Assembly: GCF_023072615.1 (NCBI RefSeq)
Contig: NZ_JAKNRW010000001.1
Coordinates: forward strand, 420,686-484,685
From: Pseudomonas violetae
GTDB taxonomy: Bacteria > Pseudomonadota > Gammaproteobacteria > Pseudomonadales > Pseudomonadaceae
Direction: 5' to 3'
DNA: 64,000 nt
A program made the position numbers and the translations under genes. This document shows, in pieces, positions 1 to 7,770 of this stretch. Under the pieces are notes generated by a model that had not been told where the DNA came from, made no database searches, and saw only the letters and a program-made list of their open reading frames with translations. Within the stretch, counting starts at the first letter, position 1. Each line of letters starts with the position of its first letter.

Positions 1-2
1 TG

Positions 3-1037
3 CTGGACTTGGTAGGTGCGGTTGCCACGATCGGCGGTATCGCCACCGTGTTGGGCTTGGGCGTCATCTCCATCGACTATGGTGTCGGCCACATCTTCGG
101 CATTGAGACCGGGAATGTCGGCAAGATCATCATCATTGCCCTCCTGGCGGTGGCGTACACCCTGTCGGCAGTATCCGGCCTGAAGCGCGGGGTGGCCTTC
201 CTGAGTACCCTGAATGTTGTCGTCGTTATCGCCTTCTGTGTCTTTATCCTGGTGACGGGCGAAACCAATACCCTGATGCGCTATTTTGTCACCGGCATTG
301 GCAATTACCTTGGTAACTTATTGCCAATGACTTTCTGGGCCGATCCGCTGCAAAAGACGGATTGGATCAACTGGTGGACGATTTTCTACTGGCTGATTGT
401 TATCTCTTGGTCCCCCTTTGTTGGTGGTTTTGTCGCACGAATTTCTCGTGGTCGTACCCTACGTGAATTCATTATATTTGCGGTCCTAGTTCCCACTGTC
501 TGCTCCATGCTGTGGTTCTCGGTGATAGGCGGATCTGCCATCGGCATAGAAGCAGCGGGCGAAGTGAAGATCTTTGACGCGGTACAGGCCAACGTTGGTG
601 CGGGTATCTACGTGTTGCTGGAAAGCTTCCCGATGAGTGGCTTCCTCAGCCTGGTGGTGTTCTGCAGTATGGTGATATTTCTCATAACCTCTGCCGACTC
701 TGCCTGCTTCTTCGTCGCGATGCAGATGTCTAAAGGCGTCTATGAACCCACCCTTGGCATGAAAATGACCTGGGGACTATTTACCGGATTACTAGCCATC
801 GTACTGTTGCTGAGCGGCGGGTTGAAAGCGGTGCAGACGGCTTCCATCGTGGCGGGGAGCCCCTTCGCCATCGGTATCGGCTTTATGGTTTGGTCACTGC
901 TGCGTTCGTTGAAATTTGAGTACGCTAAAGAACATTCGAAGGAAGTTAACGAAGTGATACATAAGGAGAGCCAGCCCGAAGATAAAACAGATGATTTCGT
1001 TGCCTTAGAGGGAATTGCGTATAAAACAACGGAGTGA
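3..1037 (+). CDS. BCCT-family transporter, C-terminal part (5' end outside window)
   Basis: Sodium- or proton-coupled uptake of betaine, choline, carnitine or related quaternary amines across the inner membrane. The reading frame is open to the left edge, so the N-terminal third to half is missing (the family is usually about 500-650 aa). The hallmark BCCT block is present: a Trp-Ser-Pro-Phe-Val-Gly run followed by ARISRGRT and REF around residue 145 of the visible part. At least six strongly hydrophobic segments follow the family topology, and the polar C-terminal tail after about residue 300 resembles an osmosensing tail. The substrate cannot be told from this part. No partner gene lies directly downstream. 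Confidence 0.93.
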   Translation: MDLVGAVATIGGIATVLGLGVISIDYGVGHIFGIETGNVGKIIIIALLAVAYTLSAVSGLKRGVAFLSTLNVVVVIAFCVFILVTGETNTLMRYFVTGIGNYLGNLLPMTFWADPLQKTDWINWWTIFYWLIVISWSPFVGGFVARISRGRTLREFIIFAVLVPTVCSMLWFSVIGGSAIGIEAAGEVKIFDAVQANVGAGIYVLLESFPMSGFLSLVVFCSMVIFLITSADSACFFVAMQMSKGVYEPTLGMKMTWGLFTGLLAIVLLLSGGLKAVQTASIVAGSPFAIGIGFMVWSLLRSLKFEYAKEHSKEVNEVIHKESQPEDKTDDFVALEGIAYKTTE

Positions 1038-1453
1038 TGACCTGCACTAACTCTGCAAATAGGGACTGCTTATGCAGTCCCTTACTATATTTCCCTTCGG
1101 AGGCCAATGCGGTACAGGAATGTTGCTTGATCGCATGAGCCTTAAAGTGCTCGCAAGCTATGTGCCGTAAGGTCTCTTGGGTAAGAAAAGACGCTAGATT
1201 CGTTGCCCGCTCCTGACCGTCGGCAATGGGTCGCTTTCTGCCGGTCAAGGCGTACCCGTGCGCTGGTCAAATTCGATGCATGCGACTGGTCAAGTCGAGT
1301 GCAAAAGGATGGTCAAGTCCATGCAATTACGCAGCTACGCTATTCCACAACTGCTGATAACAAATCAGCTGGGGCATTTTTCAATCGGCAGGATGGGTCA
1401 GTTTTCGGTCAGCGGCAACAGTCCTTTATCACCTATAAAAAGGATGCACTTGG
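1038..1453. other. Gene-free stretch with IS-like end repeats
   Basis: No convincing gene between the transporter and the DUF2513 remnant. The middle (about 1203-1330) holds the tandem GGTCAAGTC repeats listed separately. The rest shows no recognisable RNA gene or terminator. The only open frames run through the repeats and look incidental. Confidence 0.6.
1262..1329 (+). repeat. Three tandem about 23-bp repeats, IS21-like terminal repeats
   Basis: Three imperfect copies, each built on the core GGTCAAGTC or GGTCAAATTC followed by ATGCA or GTGCAAA. They start at about 1262, 1284 and 1308. Four further copies of the same unit, in the same orientation, lie at 11611-11701. Multiple short end repeats that bind the transposase are a known feature of IS21-family elements. 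No istA/istB genes are nearby, so this would be an orphan end or a deletion scar. The family assignment is inference; the repeats themselves are seen directly. Confidence 0.5.
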
Positions 1454-1830
1454 ATGAAGCTCGACAAACACCTGGTGCGCGAGATCCTGTTGCTGTCGAG
1501 GACAGCCAACAGGATCCGTTGGGATGGACACCTCTCCATCTGAAGGGACGGGAGCCATTGGATGTCTCCTATCATGTGATGCTGCTGCACGAAGCAGGGT
1601 TTATCGTGGGAGAGGATCTCAGTTCGGATGATGGTCTTGAGTGGCTTCCCAAGCGCCTGACCTACAAAGGCCACGAGTTTCTCGACACCGTCCGCGACGG
1701 TGAGGTCTGGCGGCGGACTAAAGCAGGGGCCGAAAAGGCTGGTGTAGCTGGCCTAGGCATTCTGCTTGAGCAAGAGAAGGCCTATGGCAAAGAAGTGCTT
1801 AAGGAGAAGCTAGGGATTGAGCTGCCATGA
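1454..1830 (+). pseudogene. DUF2513-family phage/plasmid protein, frameshifted
   Basis: ATG at 1454 follows an AAGGA ribosome-binding site and opens MKLDKHLVREILLL, the typical start of DUF2513 proteins. That frame stops at 1541-1543. The family sequence resumes one frame over from about codon 15 (VEDSQQD, then SYHVMLLHEAGFI and LTYKGHEFLDTVR) and runs to the stop at 1830. A single missing base near 1495 would explain the break. DUF2513 proteins are small proteins of prophages and plasmids with a winged-helix-like look; their function is unknown. The longer open frame starting at 1258 is an artefact of the shift running through the repeats. Confidence 0.75.
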
Positions 1831-1963
1831 CGGGCTAATGCAGTCGTCCTCGATCACGGCGCATGACCCGCAATCGGACACGCGATGGCATAGGATCTAA
1901 ACGCACAAGCCTGGTTGGTTGGATGTTTGCCTGTCGAAAAGTGTTAACCGAAGGGCGGAGGTG

Positions 1964-2345
1964 CTACGAGCAACTGATACGCCACAACTCATCGAGTTTA
2001 GTCGTGTAGCTCTGGCTCATCAGCTCGCGGCGCATGGCCCACTCTGGACTTGATGGAACACTTGCCACCCTGAGCGTACCGCGACCCCAGCGATTGTTTA
2101 TTTCATCGAGTACGGACATAACATTTGTCGAGTCGGTTAGCTGGGTGCTTGCGAAAAGATCATCAGTGAATTCACCTGGCTGACATAGATTCAGCAGCAT
2201 CACTTCGGCTTTGCTATACCGGTAGCCTTGCCCGATACACCCGTTCAACGGCTTCGGTCGCTGCCTTGGTAAGCATCCGAACATCGTCGGTAGGGTAGGG
2301 AAGATCAACGATGACACTATTCGCATACTGCCGCCGCCTTGTCAT
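1964..2345 (-). pseudogene. umuC: umuC/rulB-type DNA polymerase V subunit, 3' remnant, frameshifted
   Basis: Minus-strand translation gives the C-terminal UmuC region: QYANSVIVDLPYPTDD, then RMLTKAATEAVERVY, GYRYSKAEVMLL, CQPGEFTDDLF, LDEINNRWGRGTLR, and an ending around MRRELMSQSYTTKLDELW. The part before and the part after YRYSKAEVML are in different frames, joined by what looks like one extra base near 2228. The catalytic Y-family domain (about 280 residues) is absent. UmuC is the error-prone SOS polymerase subunit. Plasmid- and island-borne rulB copies in Pseudomonas are known integration hot spots, which fits the scar-like surroundings. Not functional. Confidence 0.85.
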
Positions 2346-2506
2346 TTCTATACAAAGTACTTGCCCTACGCCATCCCAGGCTCAGCCGGGAGCCCGTACG
2401 GGACCGATCAAGCATGACGCCCTGATGCGTTATACTGCGCAATACATAAATGATCGACCTGATTTTGGTAGCCTGCATCACTACAATTTATAAAAAGAGT
2501 AAGGCT

Positions 2507-3439
2507 ATGAATCTAAAGCAGATGGAAGTCTTCCGAGCGGTCATACTGACCGGCTCGGTTTCGCAGGCTGCCACCCAGCTGTTTCGTACCCAACCGGCGG
2601 TGAGCATGATGATCAACTCGCTGGAGAAGGATATCGGCTTCGAGCTGTTTGAGCGGCGCAAGAAACGCCTCTACCCGACCCCAGAAGCACGCTACCTGTA
2701 CACGGAGGTGGAGGCGATCTTTTCTCGTATCCAGGACTTGAGCCAGACCGTTCAGGATATTCAGAACAAGCAATACGGCTTCCTGCGGATCGGCTGCATG
2801 CCGGGGCCGTCGATTTTCTTCGTGCCCGATATCCTGGCGGACTTCTTGGAGGAACACCCGAAGGTCCAGGCCTCCCTGCAGACGCGTACGTCCGATGCGG
2901 TTATCGAGTGGGTTGCCTCCAACCAATACGACTTGGGCCTAGCGGAGATTTCCACGCACCAGTCGAAAACGGGGCGTAACCTGATGTTCGAACTGCCCTG
3001 CGTCTGCGCCCTGCCGGCGGAGCATCCGCTGGCGCAGCAGGAGGTTATCACCCCGGAGTTACTCGACTCGGCACCTATGATCACCCTCCATCCGGATCAC
3101 ATGGTTTTCCACGACCTCATGAAGCTATTCGAGGCGAGCGGACATCGCATGAACGTGCGCCTGCAGTGCCGCTTCTTTCTCCCAGCGCTCAAGTTCGTCG
3201 AGCGGGGACTCGGGGTTTGCATCGTCGACGCAGTCTCGGCCAACAGCTACACCTCCTACGCACAACAGGGCAAAGTGGTGTTCCGACGTTTTGAGCCGTC
3301 GCTGTACCTGCGGGTCGGGATGGTGTTCCCGGCGGACATCCCTCCCTCCATGATCATCCTGGAGTTTGCCAATCTCCTGCGCGACAGGATTGAGAACGTC
3401 ATCAAACAACCCGAAGTATTTCTGAACTGGGGCACCTAG
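2507..3439 (+). CDS. LysR-family transcriptional regulator
   Basis: 310 aa, normal LysR length. The winged HTH occupies residues 1-60 (MNLKQMEVFRAV, then GSVSQAATQLF, RTQPAVSMMI). It is followed by a linker helix and a periplasmic-binding-like effector domain starting near residue 90. It resembles the OccR/NocR branch that controls opine and amino-acid catabolism, but the exact inducer cannot be read. The start was chosen where MNLKQ matches the family and a purine-rich stretch precedes it; an in-frame upstream ATG at 2450 would add an unusual 19-residue tail. It is a candidate regulator of the D-amino-acid/Tct block, since two palindromes lie in the tct leader. Confidence 0.9.
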   Translation: MNLKQMEVFRAVILTGSVSQAATQLFRTQPAVSMMINSLEKDIGFELFERRKKRLYPTPEARYLYTEVEAIFSRIQDLSQTVQDIQNKQYGFLRIGCMPGPSIFFVPDILADFLEEHPKVQASLQTRTSDAVIEWVASNQYDLGLAEISTHQSKTGRNLMFELPCVCALPAEHPLAQQEVITPELLDSAPMITLHPDHMVFHDLMKLFEASGHRMNVRLQCRFFLPALKFVERGLGVCIVDAVSANSYTSYAQQGKVVFRRFEPSLYLRVGMVFPADIPPSMIILEFANLLRDRIENVIKQPEVFLNWGT

Positions 3440-3480
3440 GATTCGCACAGAGGAGTAGCCCGCAGGCATCTGCGGGACGC

Positions 3481-4428
3481 TCAGCTTCCGGTTCGCCTTG
3501 CTCCGCCCGCCGCAGGCTCAGGGGGGGGGCTGGCTGAGCGCCTGGTCTGCTTCACGCGGCGCAGTGCATCGATGGAGAAGGCGATGAAACCGATCCAGAC
3601 CAGCATGAAGGTGGTCATGCGATTCATGTCGATCGCTTCACCGAACACGAAGACCGCCAGCAGGAAGTACAGCGTGGGCTCGATGTACTGCAGGACCGCG
3701 ATGGTCGAGAGGTTCTGCAGGCGCGCCACGCCAACGGTGAACAACCCAAGGGGCAGCAATACGATCGGCGCGGTCAATCCCAGCAGGATATGTGTGCCGC
3801 CCTCTTTCGCTGCCCAGGCCGACTGCTCCGTCATGTACCCGTTCAAGTAGAACAGCGCAAACGGCACCATCAGTAGCGTCTCGGCTGACAAACCGTTGAG
3901 CGGGTCGATCCTCACCTGTTTTTTGATCACCCCGTAACTGCCGAAAGCCACGGCGATCCCGATGGCCAGCCAGGGAAAACTATCCAGGCTGGTGCACGCA
4001 TAGAGAAAACCTGAAGCGCAGAAGACCAGTGCGACCCACTGCAGCAGCGTGAGTCGCTCACGCAGATAAAGTACCCCGATCAGGATGCTAATCAGCGGGG
4101 TAAGGAAGTACGCCAGGCTAACCATCAGCACTTGACCGTTGATGGAGCCCCAGGTGTTGAGGTACCAGCTTGTGGAAATACAGGCTGTGGAAAGGAATAG
4201 CCAGAAGAACGTCCTTGGTTGTGTCAGCACCTTGAAAATACGCACCGGTGTGCCGCTCAGCAACAGCAATAAAACCATGAGCGGGACAGAAAAAAGTACC
4301 CGGATGGAGAAAATTTCCATCGCTTCGACATCTCTCAGGTGCTGGTAAAACAGCGGCGTCAGGCCCCAAATCACATAGGCCAGTGTGGTCAAGAAGAGGC
4401 CTCCCTTGAGCAGGTGAGATAGATTCAT
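3481..4428 (-). CDS. rarD: RarD-type EamA-family permease
   Basis: 315 aa inner-membrane protein with ten hydrophobic segments in two five-helix halves. The N-terminal block (LAYVIWGLTPLFYQHL) and the mid-protein block (ISTSWYLNTWGSINGQVLMVSLAYFLTP, given here only as the RarD hallmark region near residues 85-112) match RarD, the 'chloramphenicol-sensitive' transporters. The physiological substrate is unknown for the family; amino-acid or metabolite export is often suggested. It converges with the LysR gene and lies downstream of the racemase wreck and dadA-like gene on the same strand, so it may have belonged to that operon. Confidence 0.88.
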   Translation of the reverse strand: MNLSHLLKGGLFLTTLAYVIWGLTPLFYQHLRDVEAMEIFSIRVLFSVPLMVLLLLLSGTPVRIFKVLTQPRTFFWLFLSTACISTSWYLNTWGSINGQVLMVSLAYFLTPLISILIGVLYLRERLTLLQWVALVFCASGFLYACTSLDSFPWLAIGIAVAFGSYGVIKKQVRIDPLNGLSAETLLMVPFALFYLNGYMTEQSAWAAKEGGTHILLGLTAPIVLLPLGLFTVGVARLQNLSTIAVLQYIEPTLYFLLAVFVFGEAIDMNRMTTFMLVWIGFIAFSIDALRRVKQTRRSASPPPEPAAGGARRTGS

Positions 4429-4501
4429 GTGTCGATCCGGATGAGTAGTTTCAAATTATGGGTGTTCAGGCGACCTTCCGGTCGACCGCCGCATCCACCA
4501 T

Positions 4502-4964
4502 TCAGGCAAGGCTGCTGAGATAGAAGATGGGCAGACCGAATTTTTGCTGCAACTTCAGGGACAAAGTGCGAAAGGGCCGGTGCACTCCAGAGTGATTGCA
4601 CCCGCCTGCGGATTCCAGCCAGCAGTCAGCCAGCAGTTCCTAGGGCACGGACCGCAGTTCGTCTTTGAACAGTGCTATATCCAGATCGTGGCATTCGCCT
4701 CGCAGGATCACCTCGGCGAACTGCTTCTGCGCTGCATGCTGGAAATTACACCGGCTCGTCAGCGATACCGACGTCGTTGAGACGGGTCGCGATCAGTGCG
4801 TCACTGAAGACGATGTACTGCGCCCGCCTAAGTAAATGGGAAACTAGCGGCATCTGGAACAGGCTGGAGAGGACTGTGGTCCAAGTGCGCGTGGAATCCC
4901 CAAGTAGCGCGCTAGAGAGTTCCCCCAAGGCCAACCTGTAGTAGTTGCAGCTATCTTTGAGCAT
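4502..4964 (-). pseudogene. Aspartate/glutamate-racemase-family gene, decayed
   Basis: Pieces of the family appear in order on the minus strand but in at least three frames. SSLFQMPLVSHLLRRAQ matches the 'TSSLLQxPLVxxLL' block, and NFQHAAQKQFAEVIL the middle. GAITLECTG matches the second catalytic-cysteine block (G-A-I-V-L-E-C-T). LQQKFGLPIFYLSSLA is the C-terminal 'GLPVFDI.sLa' block, ending at the stop at 4502-4504. The first catalytic-cysteine block and N-terminus are largely missing; the open frame on that side reaches 5042, inside the dadA-like gene. Intact members racemise or process amino acids. Beside a D-amino-acid dehydrogenase this would be a natural partner, now lost. Family assignment from motif reading only. 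Confidence 0.6.
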
Positions 4965-4978
4965 TATATGTCCGTCCC

Positions 4979-6220
4979 TCAATCGAAACGGGTAGCAGAG
5001 AACGGCTGCAGGTCGACCGAAGTTGCCTTGTCCTGCACACACTCTGTGATCAGCTTCCCGGTCAGAGCGGCGAAGGTGAGTCCCAGATGCCCATGGCCAA
5101 ACGCGACCTTTACCCGCGGGTGTCGAAGCAGTTTACCTATCACTGGCAGCGAGTCTGGTGTCGATGGGCGGCTGCCCACCCAGGTCGACTGGATCTGCGG
5201 GGCGCGACCGAGCATCGTCGTTGCATGGGTCAGCATGGTGTTGGCATGCGCCTGATTGAGCGGGGCATCCGCGAAGGCAAATTCCGCGCTGCCCGCCAGG
5301 CGCACACCTCCTGCCATGGGCGTAAGGAAGATCGCCTTATCCAGCCAGCCTACCGGGCGAGTTAGTGATTTTGTTCCTATATTCAGCATCAGGTGGTAAC
5401 CGCGCTCACTGACTAGGGGAATTCTCACGCCTAGCAACTGCAGGATCTCCTTGGAAAAGACGCCGGTGCAAACCACTACCTGATCAAACTTGAGCGTGCT
5501 GTCGCTCAGACGCACCTTCACTTCGCGGGCGCCTGATAGTAAGGTCTGCACCTTGTCACAAAGGATTACCCCGCCGTGCTCGGTAAAATGCCGTGCATAA
5601 CGACGGCTCAGTTCTACCGGGCTGACCGTGAAGCGGGTGTCGGGATAGAACACCCCGCCGGCATAGAAGTCCGCCAAGTCCGGCTCTAAGTCACGTATCT
5701 GTCTGGGGTTCAGAAGCTCAAGGTTGGTGCCTTGTTCCCGACGCTCCTGCAGATCGCCATTGCGCGCACTAGCGAATCCTTCCTCCGTGGCGAAGAGCCC
5801 CAGACAACCTTTGGACCTGACGAGATCCTGGGTCTGGGTCAGTGACAAGAGCTCCTGATCCGCCTGGGGACTGATATTCTGAAGCGACTTCAGTGCAGCT
5901 TTGCCGTATTCGTACCTGTCGCGGAAGCAGGCCTTGAAGAACTCCCAGCCATAAGGCATCAGGCTTGGGAGGTAGTTACCCTTCACGGATAAAGGACTTG
6001 TCTTGTCAAGCAGCATCTCCGGCAGCTTGCGCATTATCGAAAATTTGGTGAACGGTACACGGGCATAATCGGCGAATAGACCGGCATTGCCAAACGATGC
6101 GCCCATACCCGGCGCCTCCTTGTCGATCAGGGTTACCTTGTAACCCGCCTTCTGCAGGCTGAGCGCGGTAGCGAGACCTACAACACCAGCCCCCAATACT
6201 CCAATATGTGAATTCGGCAT
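4979..6220 (-). CDS. FAD-dependent D-amino-acid dehydrogenase (DadA-like)
   Basis: 413 aa, the usual DadA length. The N-terminus carries the FAD-binding Rossmann motif (GVLGAGVVGLATALSLQ, then the acidic end ...VTLIDKE) and the GASFGNAG segment typical of this family. The C-terminus has the second flavin-contact region with GSRPSTPDSLPVIG near residue 365. It oxidatively deaminates a D-amino acid or related amine to the 2-oxo acid, passing electrons to the membrane chain. It shares a transcription unit with the RidA gene upstream (38-nt gap), which fits: RidA removes the reactive imine such enzymes release. Substrate uncertain. Confidence 0.9.
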   Translation of the reverse strand: MPNSHIGVLGAGVVGLATALSLQKAGYKVTLIDKEAPGMGASFGNAGLFADYARVPFTKFSIMRKLPEMLLDKTSPLSVKGNYLPSLMPYGWEFFKACFRDRYEYGKAALKSLQNISPQADQELLSLTQTQDLVRSKGCLGLFATEEGFASARNGDLQERREQGTNLELLNPRQIRDLEPDLADFYAGGVFYPDTRFTVSPVELSRRYARHFTEHGGVILCDKVQTLLSGAREVKVRLSDSTLKFDQVVVCTGVFSKEILQLLGVRIPLVSERGYHLMLNIGTKSLTRPVGWLDKAIFLTPMAGGVRLAGSAEFAFADAPLNQAHANTMLTHATTMLGRAPQIQSTWVGSRPSTPDSLPVIGKLLRHPRVKVAFGHGHLGLTFAALTGKLITECVQDKATSVDLQPFSATRFD

Positions 6221-6257
6221 ACTCTCTACCTAGTTAAGTCACCACGCCTCGAAAATC

Positions 6258-6605
6258 TTAGGCTTTGGCTGCGATTATCTGGATTTCAACCAACAGTTCA
6301 GGTCGTGCCAAACGGGATTCCACACAGGCTCGAACCGGCGCATTCTCGCGGTCAACCCAGGCATCCCACACTTCATTCATCTGGGCGAACTGGCGGATGT
6401 CCGATAGCCAGATATTGGCGCTGATCAGGTTGCTTTTGTGGACGCCAGTATCGGCGAGCAACGCATCAATCTGAGCCAGAATCTGACAGGTCTGGCCGGC
6501 TACATCTTGCGAAGGGTCTTTCGCTACTTGGCCTGCGGTCCAGACCAGATTGCCGAAACTCACCAGTTGACTCATTCGCTGGTTGGAATATTGGCGTTGG
6601 ATCAT
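6258..6605 (-). CDS. RidA-family enamine/imine deaminase
   Basis: 115 aa. A single YjgF/RidA fold: VWTAGQVAKDP near residues 21-31, ISANIWLSDIRQFAQMNEVW near 62-81, and the catalytic arginine in RACVESRLA at about residues 93-101 (the family 'paRaxvex..L' motif). It hydrolyses 2-aminoacrylate-type enamines and imines to 2-oxo acids and ammonia. It is the first gene of the minus-strand unit and is preceded by AGGAGAAC. It is the natural chaperone for the imine product of the dehydrogenase encoded next. Confidence 0.92.
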   Translation of the reverse strand: MIQRQYSNQRMSQLVSFGNLVWTAGQVAKDPSQDVAGQTCQILAQIDALLADTGVHKSNLISANIWLSDIRQFAQMNEVWDAWVDRENAPVRACVESRLARPELLVEIQIIAAKA

Positions 6606-7285
6606 CTTTTGTTCTCCTGTAATCCACTGTTGAGTGCTATGGCCTGCAGCAACTGCAGAGCACTCATTTCCCGATTATCTGTATGTCTCTTTGTACACCC
6701 CGAATACAGCTCATCTAGCAATGACCGTAACCTTTAAGTAGGCCAAGTTAACGAGCAACTTCTTTACTATCCGGACTGCTGCCGTGCTACTAATTAAGAT
6801 GAAGACTCTTCTAGAGTTTTCGAATTTAAGACAAAGGAGAATTGGGGGGATACGAGTTACGCGTTGCCGTAGAAACCAAGAATGCACAGCTACGATCACA
6901 GCTTTCACATAGATCCAAGCTCTCCTATTGTTTCTAATCGGTCAATCTCGGTCGTCCAAGACAACACACCGCGAGATGTCCATTATTTATATCAATAAAT
7001 ATAATTGCAAATTCCAAATTGTTAATAAATCATAAGATTTACTTATGTTTTTATGTGTCGCACGCCTACATTGATCCGCGGAGCTCTCCGTCACAGATCA
7101 TAAGATTAATTTATGATTTCAAACATTTTTTCGAATTGCATCTATGTTCAGGAGGATTAAACTCCTGTGGGAAGGCCACCCAAGAGACCTGCGTTCCAGT
7201 TGTTGCACGACTGCGGATAGCCGTGCTTACAGCGGCCTCGCAATCGAGCCAAGGTCAGCAAAATAAACATAAAAGGTACCTAGGA
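6606..7285. promoter_or_regulatory. 680-bp divergent control region, ridA-dadA versus tctBAC
   Basis: No gene is supported here. The span is clearly more AT-rich than its flanks between about 6960 and 7130. It contains the two CATAAG-type palindromes listed separately and a small hairpin at about 7149-7167 (CAGGAG, 7-nt loop, CTCCTG). An in-frame start at 7019 would extend TctB by 89 residues, but the added residues are not membrane-like and lack a family match. I treat this as leader and operators. Confidence 0.6.
7031..7117. promoter_or_regulatory. Pair of related palindromic operators
   Basis: Site 1 at 7031-7047 is CATAAG, 5 bp, CTTATG. Site 2 at 7097-7117 is ATCATAA, 7 bp, TTATGAT. Both share the half CATAAGATT, with the two copies 69 bp apart in the same register. 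Such paired dyads upstream of a transporter operon are what a dimeric regulator (LysR or GntR type) would bind; the LysR gene at 2507 is the nearest candidate. The repeats are seen directly; the protein partner is inference. Confidence 0.6.
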
Positions 7286-7756
7286 ATGACAATAGACAGA
7301 AGAAAAATAGATATAGCCTTGTCGACACTCTTAATCATCATGTCGATAGTCATCCTGACCAACGACCACTTGGTAGAGGGGGGAGCAGACAGCGATCTTG
7401 GTTCGATGTTCCTGCCCCGTATCGTTGCGGGTCTGATGATTGTCTTCTCCGCGACCATTGCTCTTCAGGCTATTCTGAAGTTAACCAAAGGTGCTAGGAC
7501 TGATGATGTTGAGCTGATATCTGCCGACGGCTTCTCCGGCATATTTATATACGTTGGCATATTCATTGCCTATTGGCTCACTGTTCCGTATGTCGGCTTC
7601 CTGGTGGCGACTCCGCTTGTCATGATCGCCGTCGCCTCGCTGCTGGGCGGTCGCAAATGGGTGCCCATCATTGCCGTGTCGGTGATTACGACAGTGGCCA
7701 TCTATTACGGATCCAGAGAGTTTCTTCGGGTCTATCTGCCGATTTGGTCGATGTAA
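7286..7756 (+). CDS. Tripartite tricarboxylate transporter small membrane subunit (TctB)
   Basis: 156 aa with four hydrophobic segments in the TctB arrangement: helix 1 near residues 10-27, one near 48-68, a loop, then two close helices near 90-135. The start at 7286 was preferred because MTIDRRK is the normal polar N-terminus and AAAAGG lies about 9 nt upstream. TctB is the small inner-membrane partner of TctA and has no catalytic motif of its own. A 14-nt gap separates it from tctA. Confidence 0.88.
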   Translation: MTIDRRKIDIALSTLLIIMSIVILTNDHLVEGGADSDLGSMFLPRIVAGLMIVFSATIALQAILKLTKGARTDDVELISADGFSGIFIYVGIFIAYWLTVPYVGFLVATPLVMIAVASLLGGRKWVPIIAVSVITTVAIYYGSREFLRVYLPIWSM

Positions 7757-7770
7757 GAGGAGATAATTAA

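Noticed and set aside
1262..1329. CRISPR-like tandem repeat
   Set aside because: Repeats are only about 23 bp, adjacent with no spacers, and similar at 11.6 kb; they resemble IS ends instead.
7019..7285. Extended N-terminus of TctB
   Set aside because: Adds 89 residues with no membrane or family character; they coincide with the operator palindromes.
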